Source of the DNA: Ralstonia pickettii | Lineage (GTDB): Bacteria; Pseudomonadota; Gammaproteobacteria; Burkholderiales; Burkholderiaceae | DNA: 64,000 nucleotides | Reading direction: 5' to 3' | Assembly: GCF_030582395.1 (NCBI RefSeq) | Contig: NZ_CP104381.1 | Span: forward strand, 992,001 to 1,056,000 | Shown: piece after piece, positions 6,784 to 15,805 of the stretch | How positions within the stretch are numbered: position 1 is the first letter of the stretch | Layout of the letters: every line of letters begins with the position of its first letter | The notes under the pieces: generated by a model | Told to the model about the DNA's origin: nothing | What the model saw: the letters and a program-made list of their open reading frames with translations, nothing else | Database searches by the model: none | Position numbers and translations under genes: made by a program

Positions 6784-9700
6784 ATCTTGGACACGCGCTC
6801 TCGGTGCGTTCCGACTTTTCGGTGGGCGAGTCGCTGCTGCAAGTCAGCCACCTCGTTGAGAAGGCGAAGGAGCTGGGCTACCAGTCCGTCGCGCTCACCG
6901 ACACGATGAGCCTGCACGCAATGGTGGACTTCACCAACCGCGCGAAGAAGGCTGGGATCAAGCCCATCATCGGCTGCCGCGTGCGCGTGGTCGATGATCC
7001 CACCTACCGCAAGCCGCCCAAGTCGAGCGGCATCGCCGAAGTGCCGAATCTTGGCTACACGCTCAAGGTCTACGCGCAGGACGAACGCGGCATCAAGGGA
7101 CTGATCAAGCTGCTCTCCAAAGCCAATTCGCCCGAGTATTTCTACTATGTGTCGCGAGTGGGCTTGGACGATGTGTGCGCGCTGGAGGGCGTGACCATCG
7201 CCACCGGCGACATGTTCGGGCTCTTTCACCATCCGCAGGCCCAGGACCGGCTGTCGAGGCTGATCGACGCACATGGACGCGACAATGTGTTCGTGGAGTT
7301 GGTGCCCATCAACACGCCGCTGTTCGACACCCTCAATGCGAAGGCGCTCCAGGCGGCGGAGGCGCTGGCTGCCGACACGCTGGTCACATACCCCACGTGC
7401 TACCGCGAGGAGGAGGACGCCTCGAGCCTTGACGTGCTCGGCGCTGTCACGTCCAACACGAAGATGGATGTGCCGTATCGGCCGGTCCAGTTCGTCAAGG
7501 ATTTCCACTTCCAGGCGCCCAATCACCTTGTAGACCGGATCAAGGGCGCGCACGCCCGCGTGGTGAAGTTCAACGGCGTCAACCTGCCAGGACTGTGGCT
7601 GGCGGGGTTGAAGAACGTCGAGAAAGTGGCCACGAAGAGCGGCTACGAGTTCGCCAAGCAGCCCGTCTGCCTGCCCGCGATGGCGGCCAACGAGTTCATG
7701 GAGCTGGGCCGCAAGTGCATCGAGGGCTGGAAGCGCCGCTTCTCGCAGCCGGTGCTCGGCTACAAGCCTGACCCGTCGCTCATCCCCGCCTACAAGGAGC
7801 GGCTGAACTTCGAGCTGGCCGTGCTCAAGAAGATGGGCTTCGCTGGCTACTTCCTGCTGGTCGAGGACTTGGTGAACTGGGCCAAGCAGAACGGCATCAT
7901 CGTCGGGCCTGGACGCGGTTCGGTGGGCGGCTCGCTGGTCGCCTACCTGATCGGCATCACCGACGTGGACCCGATTCGCTTCAACCTCCTGTTCGAGCGC
8001 TTCATCAACCCCGAACGTCTGGACTTGCCTGACGCCGACCTCGACTTCATGTCGACACGCCGGCACGAGGTGATCGAATACCTCACCAAGCGCTACGGCG
8101 CCGATCGAGTGGCGGGCATCTCCAACTACTCGACGCTCGCCTCTGCGTCGGCGCTGCGCGACACGGGCCGCGTGTATGGCCTGAGCGGGCTCGAACTGAT
8201 GGCGACCAAGCTCGTGCCCAAAGAGCACGGTCAGTCGTTCACTCTCACGGACGCCGCCAAAGCAGTGCCCGAGCTGGAGAAGTTCCGCGACGAGAACCCT
8301 GAAATCTGGGGCCACGCCCTCAAGCTGGAAGGCGCCATGCGCTCGTTCGGTCAGCACGCCGCCGGCGTCATCGTCGCAGGCGAGCCGCTGGTAGAGCGCG
8401 CGGTCGTGGAGACGCGCGGCGAGTCCCCTGTGGTGAACTGGGACAAGCGGGTCGTCGAGGACTGGGGCCTGGTCAAGATGGATATCTTGGGCCTGTCCAC
8501 GCTGGACGTGCTCGAGATTGCCAAGAGCTACATCAAGGAGCGTCACGGCAAGGCCATCGACTACCTGGCGCTGCCGCTGGAGGAGCCGGACATTATGGCC
8601 GCCTTCGCTCGCGGCGATACGACCGGGGTGTTCCAGTTTGAGTCGGGCGGCATGAAGGGCCTGCTGCGCAATCTGGCGATGGGTGGCGACCTGACGTTCG
8701 AGGACATTACCGCCGCGACTGCGCTTTATCGTCCTGGTCCGATGGACTCGGGCCTGATGGACGACTTCATCCAGATCAAGCAGGGCTGCAAGCTGCCGTT
8801 CTATGAGCATCCGGCGATGGAGCCCGCACTCAAGGACACCTACGGCGTGATCGTCTACCAGGAGCAGGTCATGCAACTGGCGGTCGACCTTGCCGGCTTC
8901 ACCCGCGCCGAAGCAGACCACCTGCGTAAGGCGATGGGCAAGAAGGACAAGGACAAGATGGCGGAGATGCGCCAGAAGTGGGTCGACGGCTGTAAGGCGA
9001 CCAACGGCATGGATGAGGTCAAGTCGGGGCCGCTGTTCGATAAGATCGAAGCCTTCGCAGGCTACGGCTTCAACCGTTCGCACGCGGTGGAGTATTCGAT
9101 CGTGTCCTACTGGACGATGTGGGTGCGCGTGCGCTATCCGGCCGAATACTTCGCCGCCTGCATGTCGATCGTCAAAGAGGAGAAGCTGCCTGGCCTGGTG
9201 AACGATGCCCGCGAGTATGGGATCGAGATCCTGCCGCCGTCGATCAACAAGTCCACGCACCGCTTCACCATCCCTGACGACAAGCACCTGCTGGCGCCGT
9301 TCTCCAGCGTCAAGGGTATCTCCGAGAACACCGCGCGCCGCATTGTGGAGCTGCGCAATGCAGAGGGCGGGGCGTTCCGGGACATGGACCACTTCCTTGC
9401 CGTGACCGAAGCGAAGGGCTCGAAGGTGAACAGCAAGGTCCGCGACGCGCTCGACAAGGTGGGCGCGCTGGTGGAGATCCAGCCTGGCGCCAAGCCTGCA
9501 CGTGCGATGGAGCGGCGCCGCGACCAGACGGAGCTGATGCCTGGGCTGATCATCGACAGCGTGAAAGCCGACCGGCAGACCGACCTGACCGAGAAGTTCC
9601 TGCGGGCAAAGGTCATCAGCCTGGTGCAGGAATACAAGAAGTGCGACGCCTGCTCTCTGGCGGGCCAGAACCACCCGACGGTGCGCGCCAAGAACACCGT

Positions 9701-10148
9701 GAAGTTCATGGTGGTCACGGACTGTCCGAGCTGGCAGGAAGAGAAGGCCGACAAGATGCTGGAGGGCGATAGCGCCACCTTCATCAAGGAGGCATTGAAG
9801 GCGAATGGCCTGGCGCCGGCGGAGGGCTACTACACCTCGCTCGTGAAGGCGAAGAAGGACGACAAGTTCCTCTCCAACGCCCAGATCAACAACTGCTCGG
9901 GCTTCCTCAAGCGCGAGATTGAACTGATCAAGCCGCCCGTGATCGTGGCCCTGGGCTCGGCCGCCATCAAGCACTTCATCCCTGGCATCAAGGGCGGCAC
10001 TGGCGACCTGGCCGGCAAGGTGATCTACGACAAGACGCTTGACGCCAGCATCGTGTGTGGCCTGAATCCGCAGCAGTTGGTGTTCGACCCGTCCAAGATG
10101 GCCGTGCTCGAGGCCGTGTTCGCAAAAGTTGCCGAGTGTTTGTCCTGA
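6780..10148 (+). CDS. dnaE: DNA polymerase III alpha (DnaE) fused to UDG-like domain
   Basis: A 1122-residue C-family replicative polymerase. It has an N-terminal PHP domain (VALTDTMSLHAMVDF, IKPIIGCRVRV), whose first metal motif is degraded to HALSVRSDFS. The palm follows with GRGSVGGSLVAY and the catalytic PDADLDF near residue 417; the third Asp is in KMDILGL near 567. Fingers and HhH regions follow (GYGFNRSHAVEYS; FSSVKGISENTA). From about residue 950 the usual OB/tau region is replaced by a uracil-DNA-glycosylase superfamily domain (CDACSLAGQ, VVTDCPSW, VIVALGSAAIKHF). The GEAPG and HPS catalytic motifs of family-4 UDGs are not intact, so it may sense rather than excise uracil. The separate DnaQ-like gene at 32438 could proofread. 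Confidence 0.93.
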   Translation: MNLGHALSVRSDFSVGESLLQVSHLVEKAKELGYQSVALTDTMSLHAMVDFTNRAKKAGIKPIIGCRVRVVDDPTYRKPPKSSGIAEVPNLGYTLKVYAQDERGIKGLIKLLSKANSPEYFYYVSRVGLDDVCALEGVTIATGDMFGLFHHPQAQDRLSRLIDAHGRDNVFVELVPINTPLFDTLNAKALQAAEALAADTLVTYPTCYREEEDASSLDVLGAVTSNTKMDVPYRPVQFVKDFHFQAPNHLVDRIKGAHARVVKFNGVNLPGLWLAGLKNVEKVATKSGYEFAKQPVCLPAMAANEFMELGRKCIEGWKRRFSQPVLGYKPDPSLIPAYKERLNFELAVLKKMGFAGYFLLVEDLVNWAKQNGIIVGPGRGSVGGSLVAYLIGITDVDPIRFNLLFERFINPERLDLPDADLDFMSTRRHEVIEYLTKRYGADRVAGISNYSTLASASALRDTGRVYGLSGLELMATKLVPKEHGQSFTLTDAAKAVPELEKFRDENPEIWGHALKLEGAMRSFGQHAAGVIVAGEPLVERAVVETRGESPVVNWDKRVVEDWGLVKMDILGLSTLDVLEIAKSYIKERHGKAIDYLALPLEEPDIMAAFARGDTTGVFQFESGGMKGLLRNLAMGGDLTFEDITAATALYRPGPMDSGLMDDFIQIKQGCKLPFYEHPAMEPALKDTYGVIVYQEQVMQLAVDLAGFTRAEADHLRKAMGKKDKDKMAEMRQKWVDGCKATNGMDEVKSGPLFDKIEAFAGYGFNRSHAVEYSIVSYWTMWVRVRYPAEYFAACMSIVKEEKLPGLVNDAREYGIEILPPSINKSTHRFTIPDDKHLLAPFSSVKGISENTARRIVELRNAEGGAFRDMDHFLAVTEAKGSKVNSKVRDALDKVGALVEIQPGAKPARAMERRRDQTELMPGLIIDSVKADRQTDLTEKFLRAKVISLVQEYKKCDACSLAGQNHPTVRAKNTVKFMVVTDCPSWQEEKADKMLEGDSATFIKEALKANGLAPAEGYYTSLVKAKKDDKFLSNAQINNCSGFLKREIELIKPPVIVALGSAAIKHFIPGIKGGTGDLAGKVIYDKTLDASIVCGLNPQQLVFDPSKMAVLEAVFAKVAECLS

Positions 10149-10154
10149 CGAAGC

Positions 10155-10173
10155 AGTAAGTATTGACTATCAA
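10155..10173 (+). promoter_or_regulatory. Dyad-promoter for the 10232 gene
   Basis: AGTAA-GTAT-TGACT running into TATCAA. One mismatch to the motif in the left arm. Confidence 0.65.
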
Positions 10174-10231
10174 CCCCTAATTGCAGACCGTAAGCTGAGT
10201 CTGTTGAACGACATACCGAAAGGAGATCGCC

Positions 10232-11278
10232 ATGTCGCAAAAGGAAATCCCCGTCTCTGACGACGAACTGGCTGCACTGATGGCCGAACTCGAGGAAGCC
10301 ACCGGCGTGCCGGCCGAAGCGCCGGCGCCGACGCCTGCGCCGGCCCGCGTGGCCGCGCCCGAACCGGAGGCCGAGCCCGCGCCCGAGCCCGCCGCTGATG
10401 CCGACGAACTCGAGGCGCTCGCGGCGCTGGAAGCGGGTGGGCAGCCCGAGCCCGAGCCCGCCGTCACCCAGACGCCGGTCGTGGAAGAGGACGACATGGA
10501 TGCGCAGCTGGCCGCCCTCGAGGCGCAACTGGACCGCGCCCGTGAGGCCGAAGCTGCCGCCGAACTTGAAGCGGCTGTCGCATCGGGCACCGCTGTCGCT
10601 GAGGAGATTGCCGCCGCTGCCAGCGAGCCGGCCCCTGAGCCCGCTGCGGAGCCGGAGCCGACCCCGCGTCGCGTGGTGGTGCATGCAGACGGCACCAAGA
10701 CGATGCCCAACATCGGCGGCCCCGCGAGCCCCGCCGCGCCCGTCAACGAGGAGGACGACGGCATGCCGGCGCCGAAGGCCAAAGCCCCGGCGCTGGACTT
10801 CTACGTCGACGTGGACGACTTCCGGCGGACCACCACCGTCACGGACACCAACCTCGACGAGTGCATGATCCAGCAAAGCGGTTTGCGTGCGTTTTACGGT
10901 GCTCAGGCCGCGCGTGCTGAAGCGCAGCATGCTCGCCTCAAAGTTCGCTTTGAAGTGCTCGAAGCAAAACTGTTTGACGAGCACCGCAAGCTGCTTACGG
11001 CGACGGGTGAGAAAGTCACGGAAAAAGCAGTCGAGAACGCCGTTCGTTTGGACCCGCGCTACCTCCAGGGCAAGACTCGCGTGATCGAAGCCGAGTCGAT
11101 CGCCAACGTGAACCGTGCGATGGTCGATTCGCTGCGCGATCGCGCCAGCATGGTGATCCAGTTGTGTGCGGATCGCCGTGACGAGTTCAAGGGCCAAGCG
11201 CGCGTCATGGCGCAGCAGCAGGAGCGTGACGAACTGCGTGCGCGCGCCTTCGCGGCAGCTTCGCGAGCCGCCGCTTAA
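10232..11278 (+). CDS. Hypothetical protein with Pro/Ala/Glu-rich N-terminus, 348 aa
   Basis: Good AAGGAGAT ribosome site. The first 180 residues are a low-complexity Ala/Pro/Glu region; residues of about 185-340 are a compact helical domain (FYVDVDDFRRTTTV, then LDPRYLQGKTRVIEAESIANV). Being monocistronic between the polymerase and the SSB gene points to a replication or recombination accessory protein (for example a mediator with a role like UvsY), but I have no motif to prove that. Confidence 0.7.
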   Translation: MSQKEIPVSDDELAALMAELEEATGVPAEAPAPTPAPARVAAPEPEAEPAPEPAADADELEALAALEAGGQPEPEPAVTQTPVVEEDDMDAQLAALEAQLDRAREAEAAAELEAAVASGTAVAEEIAAAASEPAPEPAAEPEPTPRRVVVHADGTKTMPNIGGPASPAAPVNEEDDGMPAPKAKAPALDFYVDVDDFRRTTTVTDTNLDECMIQQSGLRAFYGAQAARAEAQHARLKVRFEVLEAKLFDEHRKLLTATGEKVTEKAVENAVRLDPRYLQGKTRVIEAESIANVNRAMVDSLRDRASMVIQLCADRRDEFKGQARVMAQQQERDELRARAFAAASRAAA

Positions 11279-11293
11279 CCCGAGTCAAATATA

Positions 11294-11312
11294 AGTCAAC
11301 GCTGACTATAAT
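11294..11312 (+). promoter_or_regulatory. Dyad-promoter for the SSB operon
   Basis: AGTCA-ACGC-TGACT overlapping a perfect TATAAT (11307-11312). A 96-base leader follows before the SSB start. Confidence 0.8.
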
Positions 11313-11408
11313 TTACTAGCTGAAACGAGGTAAGCAGTCGCCAATTTTGCAAGCGACTGCCCAACTCTAAAAGGCACCTTTCAACACGAAACGAAACAAG
11401 GAAAAGCG

Positions 11409-12248
11409 ATGGATGCAAACAAACTGATGAGCCTGATGAAGCAGAAGAAGGCAGCGCTCAAGACGAAGGAGAAGACCCTCAAGCCGACTCCGGGTTCGAG
11501 CCGCTACGTTCTGCTGCCGGGTTGGCGCAAGGGCGAAGAGCACGTGTGGTTCCACGAGTTCGGCCAGCACTACATCAAGAACGCCGCGAAGGAGATCCAG
11601 GCGGTCTACCCGTGCTCGGACAAGACCTACGGCAAGCCGTGTGCGATCTGCGAAGGGCTGAACAAGGCCATGCGCATGACCGCCGACGACGAGACGGTGG
11701 AGCTGCTCAAGGAAGCCAACGCTGGCCAGAGCTTCCTGTTCAACGTGCTGGCGCTCGATGGCGACTCCCCGAACGAGCCGGCGATTCTCGAAGTCCGCAA
11801 GTCGGTCTTCGGCCAGATCGTCGACCTGATCGAGGACTGGGGCGGCAAGCTGTTCGACCCGGACGAGCCGCAGATCATCACCATCAACCGTGACGGCAAG
11901 GGCCTGAACACCAAATACAGCGTGCAAGTCTCGCCGAAGACCTACCCGCTGCCGAAGGGCGTTCTGTCCAAGCTGCACAACCTCGACGAGTATGTGGCGC
12001 AGGAAAGCGAAGAGCAGCAACGTCGCGCCCTGGCAGCCATCAACTCGGTTGCGGGCCTGCTGCCTCCGCCGACCAGCGCCGACAAGCCCAAGACTGCTCC
12101 GGCAGCCCTGAGCTACGACGATGACGACGCGGCACTGACCGCCCTCGAAGAGCGTGAACGCGCGCAGGCAAGCAAGCCGTCTGCCGATTCGGTCAAGCTC
12201 GACGATGAGCTGGACGACATCCTGGGCGAACTGGAAACCGGAACCTGA
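11409..12248 (+). CDS. gp32-like single-stranded DNA-binding protein
   Basis: A 279-residue protein with the T4 gp32 plan: a Lys-rich N-terminus for cooperative binding (MSLMKQKKAALKTKEKT), a central OB fold with a zinc site (H49/H54, C69, C78, C81 within GKPCAIC), and an acidic C-terminal tail (DDELDDILGELE) for recruiting replication proteins. It coats ssDNA at forks and recombination intermediates. The neighbours, a FEN-type nuclease and UvsX, give the usual T4-like recombination-replication set. Confidence 0.88.
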   Translation: MDANKLMSLMKQKKAALKTKEKTLKPTPGSSRYVLLPGWRKGEEHVWFHEFGQHYIKNAAKEIQAVYPCSDKTYGKPCAICEGLNKAMRMTADDETVELLKEANAGQSFLFNVLALDGDSPNEPAILEVRKSVFGQIVDLIEDWGGKLFDPDEPQIITINRDGKGLNTKYSVQVSPKTYPLPKGVLSKLHNLDEYVAQESEEQQRRALAAINSVAGLLPPPTSADKPKTAPAALSYDDDDAALTALEERERAQASKPSADSVKLDDELDDILGELETGT

Positions 12249-12269
12249 TCGGTTTTCGGACTGGCCCGC

Positions 12270-12304
12270 AAGGGCCGGCACTTTCGGGTGCTGGCCCTTT
12301 TTTC
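12270..12304 (+). terminator. Rho-independent terminator after SSB
   Basis: AGGGCCGGCAC-loop-TGCTGGCCCT followed by six T. It likely sets a high SSB to exonuclease ratio by partial termination. Confidence 0.88.
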
Positions 12305-12324
12305 GTCTCAGGAGAGCAGTTTTC

Positions 12325-13224
12325 ATGAGCAAGACCCTTTTGATCGACGCCAACTCGATCGGTTACGCCTGCCACAGCAGCACCAAGCTGACTGCTGGCG
12401 GCATGCAGACCCAGGCGGTTTTCGGTTTCGTCCGCACGATGCGCGAACTGCGCCGCGAATATCCAAAGCACACGCCGATGGTTCTCTGGGACGGTCGGGC
12501 CGAGTGGCGCTTCAAGCTGCACCCGCTCTACAAGTCCAACCGCGACAACGACCCGAAAAAGGTCGCCATGAAGGAAGCGTATGCCGAGCAGCGCCCCTAC
12601 ATCGCTCGCGCCCTCAAGCATCTGGGCATCCGTCAGGTAACGGCGCTCCAGCATGAAGCTGACGACATGGCGGGCTACTTCGTCGCGGAGCTGACCAAGA
12701 ACCCCGAGAACGAAGTCGTCCTGATCACAGGCGACGAGGACTGGATTCAATTGGTCCGCCGCAACGTCACCTGGCGTGACATGCGCAACGACGACAAGAA
12801 GGTCAGCCTCGCCAACCTGTTCGACAAGACTGGCTACAAGACGCCCTACGCCTTCCTCGAAGGCAAGTGCTTGCAGGGCGATACGTCTGACGTGATCAGT
12901 GGCGTGGGCAAGATCGGCGAGAAGGGCGCACCGGAGTTCCTGGCGCAATTCGGCACCGTGCGCGAGTTCTGGCGCCGCGTCGATTCCGGCGAGTTCACGC
13001 TGAAGTATGTGGCGCACAAGAACCTGGCGTCGCCCGAAGGCCGCGCGATCTTTGCCCGCAACCTCAAGCTGATGCAGCTCCTCAAGGTCCAGAAGCCGGC
13101 GAAAGAGGACATGCGCGTCGAAATCGGCAAGGTCGACGACGAAGCCTTCCAGGCGCTCTGCGAAGAGCTTGCCTTCAGCTCGATCCTCAAGAACGTGCCG
13201 CTGTTCACATCCATCTTCAAGTAA
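12325..13224 (+). CDS. 5'-3' exonuclease / flap endonuclease (T4 RNase H-like)
   Basis: A 299-residue PIN/FEN-family nuclease. ATG 12325 follows GGAGAG; the longer in-frame ORF starts within the SSB gene. Motifs: LLIDANSIGYA (metal Asp), VLWDGRAEWR, the helical arch ALQHEADDMAG, VLITGDEDWIQLV, and the H3TH DTSDVISGVGKIGEKGA. Removes RNA primers and flaps during phage replication. Confidence 0.9.
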   Translation: MSKTLLIDANSIGYACHSSTKLTAGGMQTQAVFGFVRTMRELRREYPKHTPMVLWDGRAEWRFKLHPLYKSNRDNDPKKVAMKEAYAEQRPYIARALKHLGIRQVTALQHEADDMAGYFVAELTKNPENEVVLITGDEDWIQLVRRNVTWRDMRNDDKKVSLANLFDKTGYKTPYAFLEGKCLQGDTSDVISGVGKIGEKGAPEFLAQFGTVREFWRRVDSGEFTLKYVAHKNLASPEGRAIFARNLKLMQLLKVQKPAKEDMRVEIGKVDDEAFQALCEELAFSSILKNVPLFTSIFK

Positions 13225-13238
13225 TCAAGGAACACACC

Positions 13239-14276
13239 ATGAGCAAGACCCTCGCAGACCTGTGCGATGACCTGGACAAGGCGATCGGCTCGAATGCCGA
13301 CAACCAAGCCGTCACGCAGTGGATTGACACTGGCTCGCCCGAGCTGAACTACGCGATCTCCGGCCGCTACGACGGCGGCCTGCCGTATGGCCGGATGGTC
13401 GAAATGTTCGGCGAGTCGTCCACCGGTAAGACCGCGCTCGCGACCAAGTGGATGGCTCGCGCGCAGGAGCTGGGCGGCGTCGCCGGCTTCATCGACTGGG
13501 AGCGCTCCTTCAGCGTCGACCTGGCCACTGCCGGCTTTGGCCTGAACGACCGTCGCCCGCACTGGATCTATGGCAAGCCGCGCACGTGGGAAGAAGGCAA
13601 CGTGCTGGCGGCGAAGGCGATCCAGGCAATCCGCAAGAGCGGTGCGATCCCTGACGAAGCGCCGATCCTGTTCGTGTTCGACTCCATTGCGGCTGCGCTG
13701 CCCAAGAGCCAGGCTGAGAAGGAGATTGACGAATACACCATGAACGACACGACCGCGCTGGCGCGTGTCACGTCGACCACGCTCAAGGCGATGGCCCAGC
13801 ACGCAGAGGAGCACAACGCCACGTTCCTCTACCTGAACCAGATTCGCCTGAAGCCGGGTGTGGTCTACGGCGACCCGCGCACCACCCCTGGCGGCAAGGC
13901 GATGGAGTATTACGCCTCCGCTCGTATCGCGCTGGGCCGCCAGAAGATCATGGAGCAGAAGGGCGGCGAGAAGGAGTTCGCTGGCCAGAACATCACGGCA
14001 CAGGTCACGAAGTCCAAGTTCACCAAGCCGTTCAAGGAAGCCAACCTGCGCATGACGTTCGATGACGCCGGCGTGGCCCACTTCGACATGACGTTCTCGC
14101 TGCTGGAATTCCTGATCGAGAAGGGGGCCGTGCCGTATTCGAAGCCGTATGCCACCTGGGACGACGGCAAGAAGTATCACGTCAAAGCGCTCGCCAAGCA
14201 CATTGACGAGACGGGTCAGCACGCAGCGCTGATGGCGAAGCTGCCCCCGCTGCCTGGTTTGAAGGTAGCCGCGTAA
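13239..14276 (+). CDS. uvsX: UvsX/RecA-type recombinase
   Basis: A 345-residue RecA-fold ATPase: Walker A GESSTGKTAL near residue 57, Walker B LFVFDSIAAAL, and LNQIRLKPG followed by TTPGGKAMEYYAS, the L2-type DNA-binding region. Closer in size and motifs to phage UvsX/RecA than to host RecA. Forms filaments on ssDNA with the gp32-like protein and drives recombination-dependent replication. Fifteen bases downstream of the exonuclease. Confidence 0.9.
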   Translation: MSKTLADLCDDLDKAIGSNADNQAVTQWIDTGSPELNYAISGRYDGGLPYGRMVEMFGESSTGKTALATKWMARAQELGGVAGFIDWERSFSVDLATAGFGLNDRRPHWIYGKPRTWEEGNVLAAKAIQAIRKSGAIPDEAPILFVFDSIAAALPKSQAEKEIDEYTMNDTTALARVTSTTLKAMAQHAEEHNATFLYLNQIRLKPGVVYGDPRTTPGGKAMEYYASARIALGRQKIMEQKGGEKEFAGQNITAQVTKSKFTKPFKEANLRMTFDDAGVAHFDMTFSLLEFLIEKGAVPYSKPYATWDDGKKYHVKALAKHIDETGQHAALMAKLPPLPGLKVAA

Positions 14277-14286
14277 AGCCCTAAGC

Positions 14287-14326
14287 AGCCCCTCCCTACA
14301 ATCAGAGCACGATTCTAGGGAGGGCT
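14287..14326 (+). promoter_or_regulatory. Hairpin that sequesters a ribosome-binding site
   Basis: AGCCCCTCCCTA pairs with TAGGGAGGGCT (one bulged C). The right arm is the GGGAGGG Shine-Dalgarno of the ATG at 14329. Without a T-run it looks like a translation control element rather than a terminator. Confidence 0.6.
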
Positions 14327-14328
14327 CA

Positions 14329-14682
14329 ATGGGCACGCGAGTAGTTGGTTTTATCCCGCCAGTGGTGGGAACAGAAGGGGAATTCAACACGTTTCGCATT
14401 GGCGGCTTCTACGCCAAGAACCTCTCGGTGGGCGAGGAGGTTTTCCTGCTCAACGAGAAGGAGCGACTGGTCTTCGGAAGGGCCGTAGTCACAGGCGTCG
14501 AAGTCGGTAAGCTCGGCGAAATGTGCGCCATTCACGGCGACAAGAATCACACCGAGCTGGAAGTCTCCAGCGACGGTCGCAGCCCCGAACGCCTGTTCCA
14601 CCTCTTGCAGAAGATTCATGGGCCGCACATCGCGACGCCCACCAAGAAGACCACCGTGATTTACATGCGGAGATTGGAATGA
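14329..14682 (+). CDS. ASCH/PUA-like small protein, 117 aa
   Basis: Pattern of the phage ASCH-like family: FNTFRIGGFYAKNLSVGEEVFLL, then FGRAVVTGVEVGKLGEMCAIHGDKNH. Such folds bind RNA or modified nucleotides; no specific role known. Translation is probably controlled by the hairpin over its ribosome site. Stop overlaps the next start (ATGA). Confidence 0.6.
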   Translation: MGTRVVGFIPPVVGTEGEFNTFRIGGFYAKNLSVGEEVFLLNEKERLVFGRAVVTGVEVGKLGEMCAIHGDKNHTELEVSSDGRSPERLFHLLQKIHGPHIATPTKKTTVIYMRRLE

Positions 14683-15074
14683 GTGACGGCAATACCCTCG
14701 ACGACGTTCTGCACTTTGGCAAACACAAGGGCTCGACCATCAGGAACGTCCTGCAAGTCGAGCCCACCTATCTGGCCTGGTTGCGCGACAAGACTGCGGA
14801 GGAAAAGGCGCAGTGCTTTTTCGACCAAGAGGCCAACGACCAGATCGACAACGCGCTCCGCAACATGAAGGGGCGCCGGGGTAGCAACAGGCAACGCATC
14901 TGGTCGGACAATCCCCCGCCGCAAATCGCTGACAGGCTCAAGGCCCAGGCCGCCGCTCAGGAGGCGGCACGCACTCGTGAGGAAGAGGAGCGTGCCGCTC
15001 TGGCAGCCCAGGCGGCGATCGAGGCTGCCCAGGCTCGAGACATGGCCTACGCTCACGAGTGGGGTGCATGGTGA
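14679..15074 (+). CDS. ExoX C-terminal-like small protein, 131 aa
   Basis: Residues 11-38 carry the LHFGKHKGSTIRNVL and YLAWLRDK signature of the domain found at the C-terminus of exodeoxyribonuclease X and stand-alone in phages. A long Ala/Glu-rich coiled coil follows. There is no nuclease domain here; the DnaQ-type exonuclease is encoded elsewhere (32438). Confidence 0.6.
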   Translation: MSDGNTLDDVLHFGKHKGSTIRNVLQVEPTYLAWLRDKTAEEKAQCFFDQEANDQIDNALRNMKGRRGSNRQRIWSDNPPPQIADRLKAQAAAQEAARTREEEERAALAAQAAIEAAQARDMAYAHEWGAW

Positions 15075-15373
15075 TGCGCAACGACTACAGCCGCGAGCGT
15101 CGCCGCTGGGACGCCATCTCCAGCCGTCAGCGCGTCGCCGACGTGGGTCACATCGACTATGAAGACATGGGCCTGGGTCTCGTGGTGTTCGATGAAGAGT
15201 GGCCAGGCGAGAAGCTCGCACCGCGCCGCGTCGACAAGGTGGAGTGCGAATCTACGGCTCGCACTGGCAAGGCAAGGCGCCGCGAGCAGAAGCGCCAGCG
15301 CGAGCAGGAGCGGGCAAACGAGCGACGCATCCAGCAGGTCCGCGAACAAGAGCTTGGCTGGGGAGGGTGGTGA
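15074..15373 (+). CDS. Hypothetical basic protein, 99 aa
   Basis: Starts in a TGATG overlap with the previous stop and ends in another overlap with the next gene, so it is part of a coupled chain. Arg/Lys/Glu-rich with a predicted C-terminal helix; ends in GWGGW. No family recognised. Confidence 0.55.
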   Translation: MRNDYSRERRRWDAISSRQRVADVGHIDYEDMGLGLVVFDEEWPGEKLAPRRVDKVECESTARTGKARRREQKRQREQERANERRIQQVREQELGWGGW

Positions 15374-15735
15374 TGCGGTATCCCCACACGGTGAACGGCC
15401 GCTTCTATGGCAACTGGCACTACCTGCCGTCGGGCAAGGCGCTGTATCTGGCCCACCGCCGACCAGGCGAAGTGTTTCACCGCCGCACCGCCTGGTGCAT
15501 CGACGTGCGCACGCTGGAAGAAGCCAAAACACGCGGCATCTCCTACATCGGCGTGGTCACACGCGATGGCAAAAAGCGCAATTTCTGGATCACGCTGGTG
15601 GACGACTTCTTCACGGACCCGCACAGCTTTGGCCACTTCGGTGACACGCGCCAGCGCGGCCTGCCACTGTCCCGTTTTCGCATCAATCCGTCGGCAAGCG
15701 CGACGCGAATCGCTTCTGCCATGTCGTTGAGATAG
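15373..15735 (+). CDS. Hypothetical protein, 120 aa
   Basis: TGATG overlap with the upstream gene decides the start. Rich in aromatic residues (RFYGNWHYLPSGKALYLAHR), probably beta-rich. Function unknown. Confidence 0.55.
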   Translation: MRYPHTVNGRFYGNWHYLPSGKALYLAHRRPGEVFHRRTAWCIDVRTLEEAKTRGISYIGVVTRDGKKRNFWITLVDDFFTDPHSFGHFGDTRQRGLPLSRFRINPSASATRIASAMSLR

Positions 15736-15788
15736 TCACTCCTGACTTGTTCGCTTACAATGTCAGAACAGTCAATAGTGACTTATAT
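15734..15788 (+). promoter_or_regulatory. Tandem dyad sites upstream of hicA-like gene
   Basis: Two motif copies, AGTCA-CTCC-TGACT (15734-15747) and AGTCA-ATAG-TGACT (15770-15783), 36 bases apart start to start. The second runs into a TTATAT -10. One of few double sites, so control may be tighter here. Confidence 0.7.
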
Positions 15789-15805
15789 TCAAGGGAGCAC
15801 AGAAC

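Noticed and set aside
6540..9974. 1144-codon minus-strand ORF opposite dnaE
   Set aside because: Antisense of a certain polymerase gene; the amino-acid pattern (His/Val/Asp/Arg-rich) is typical of a reversed GC-rich frame.
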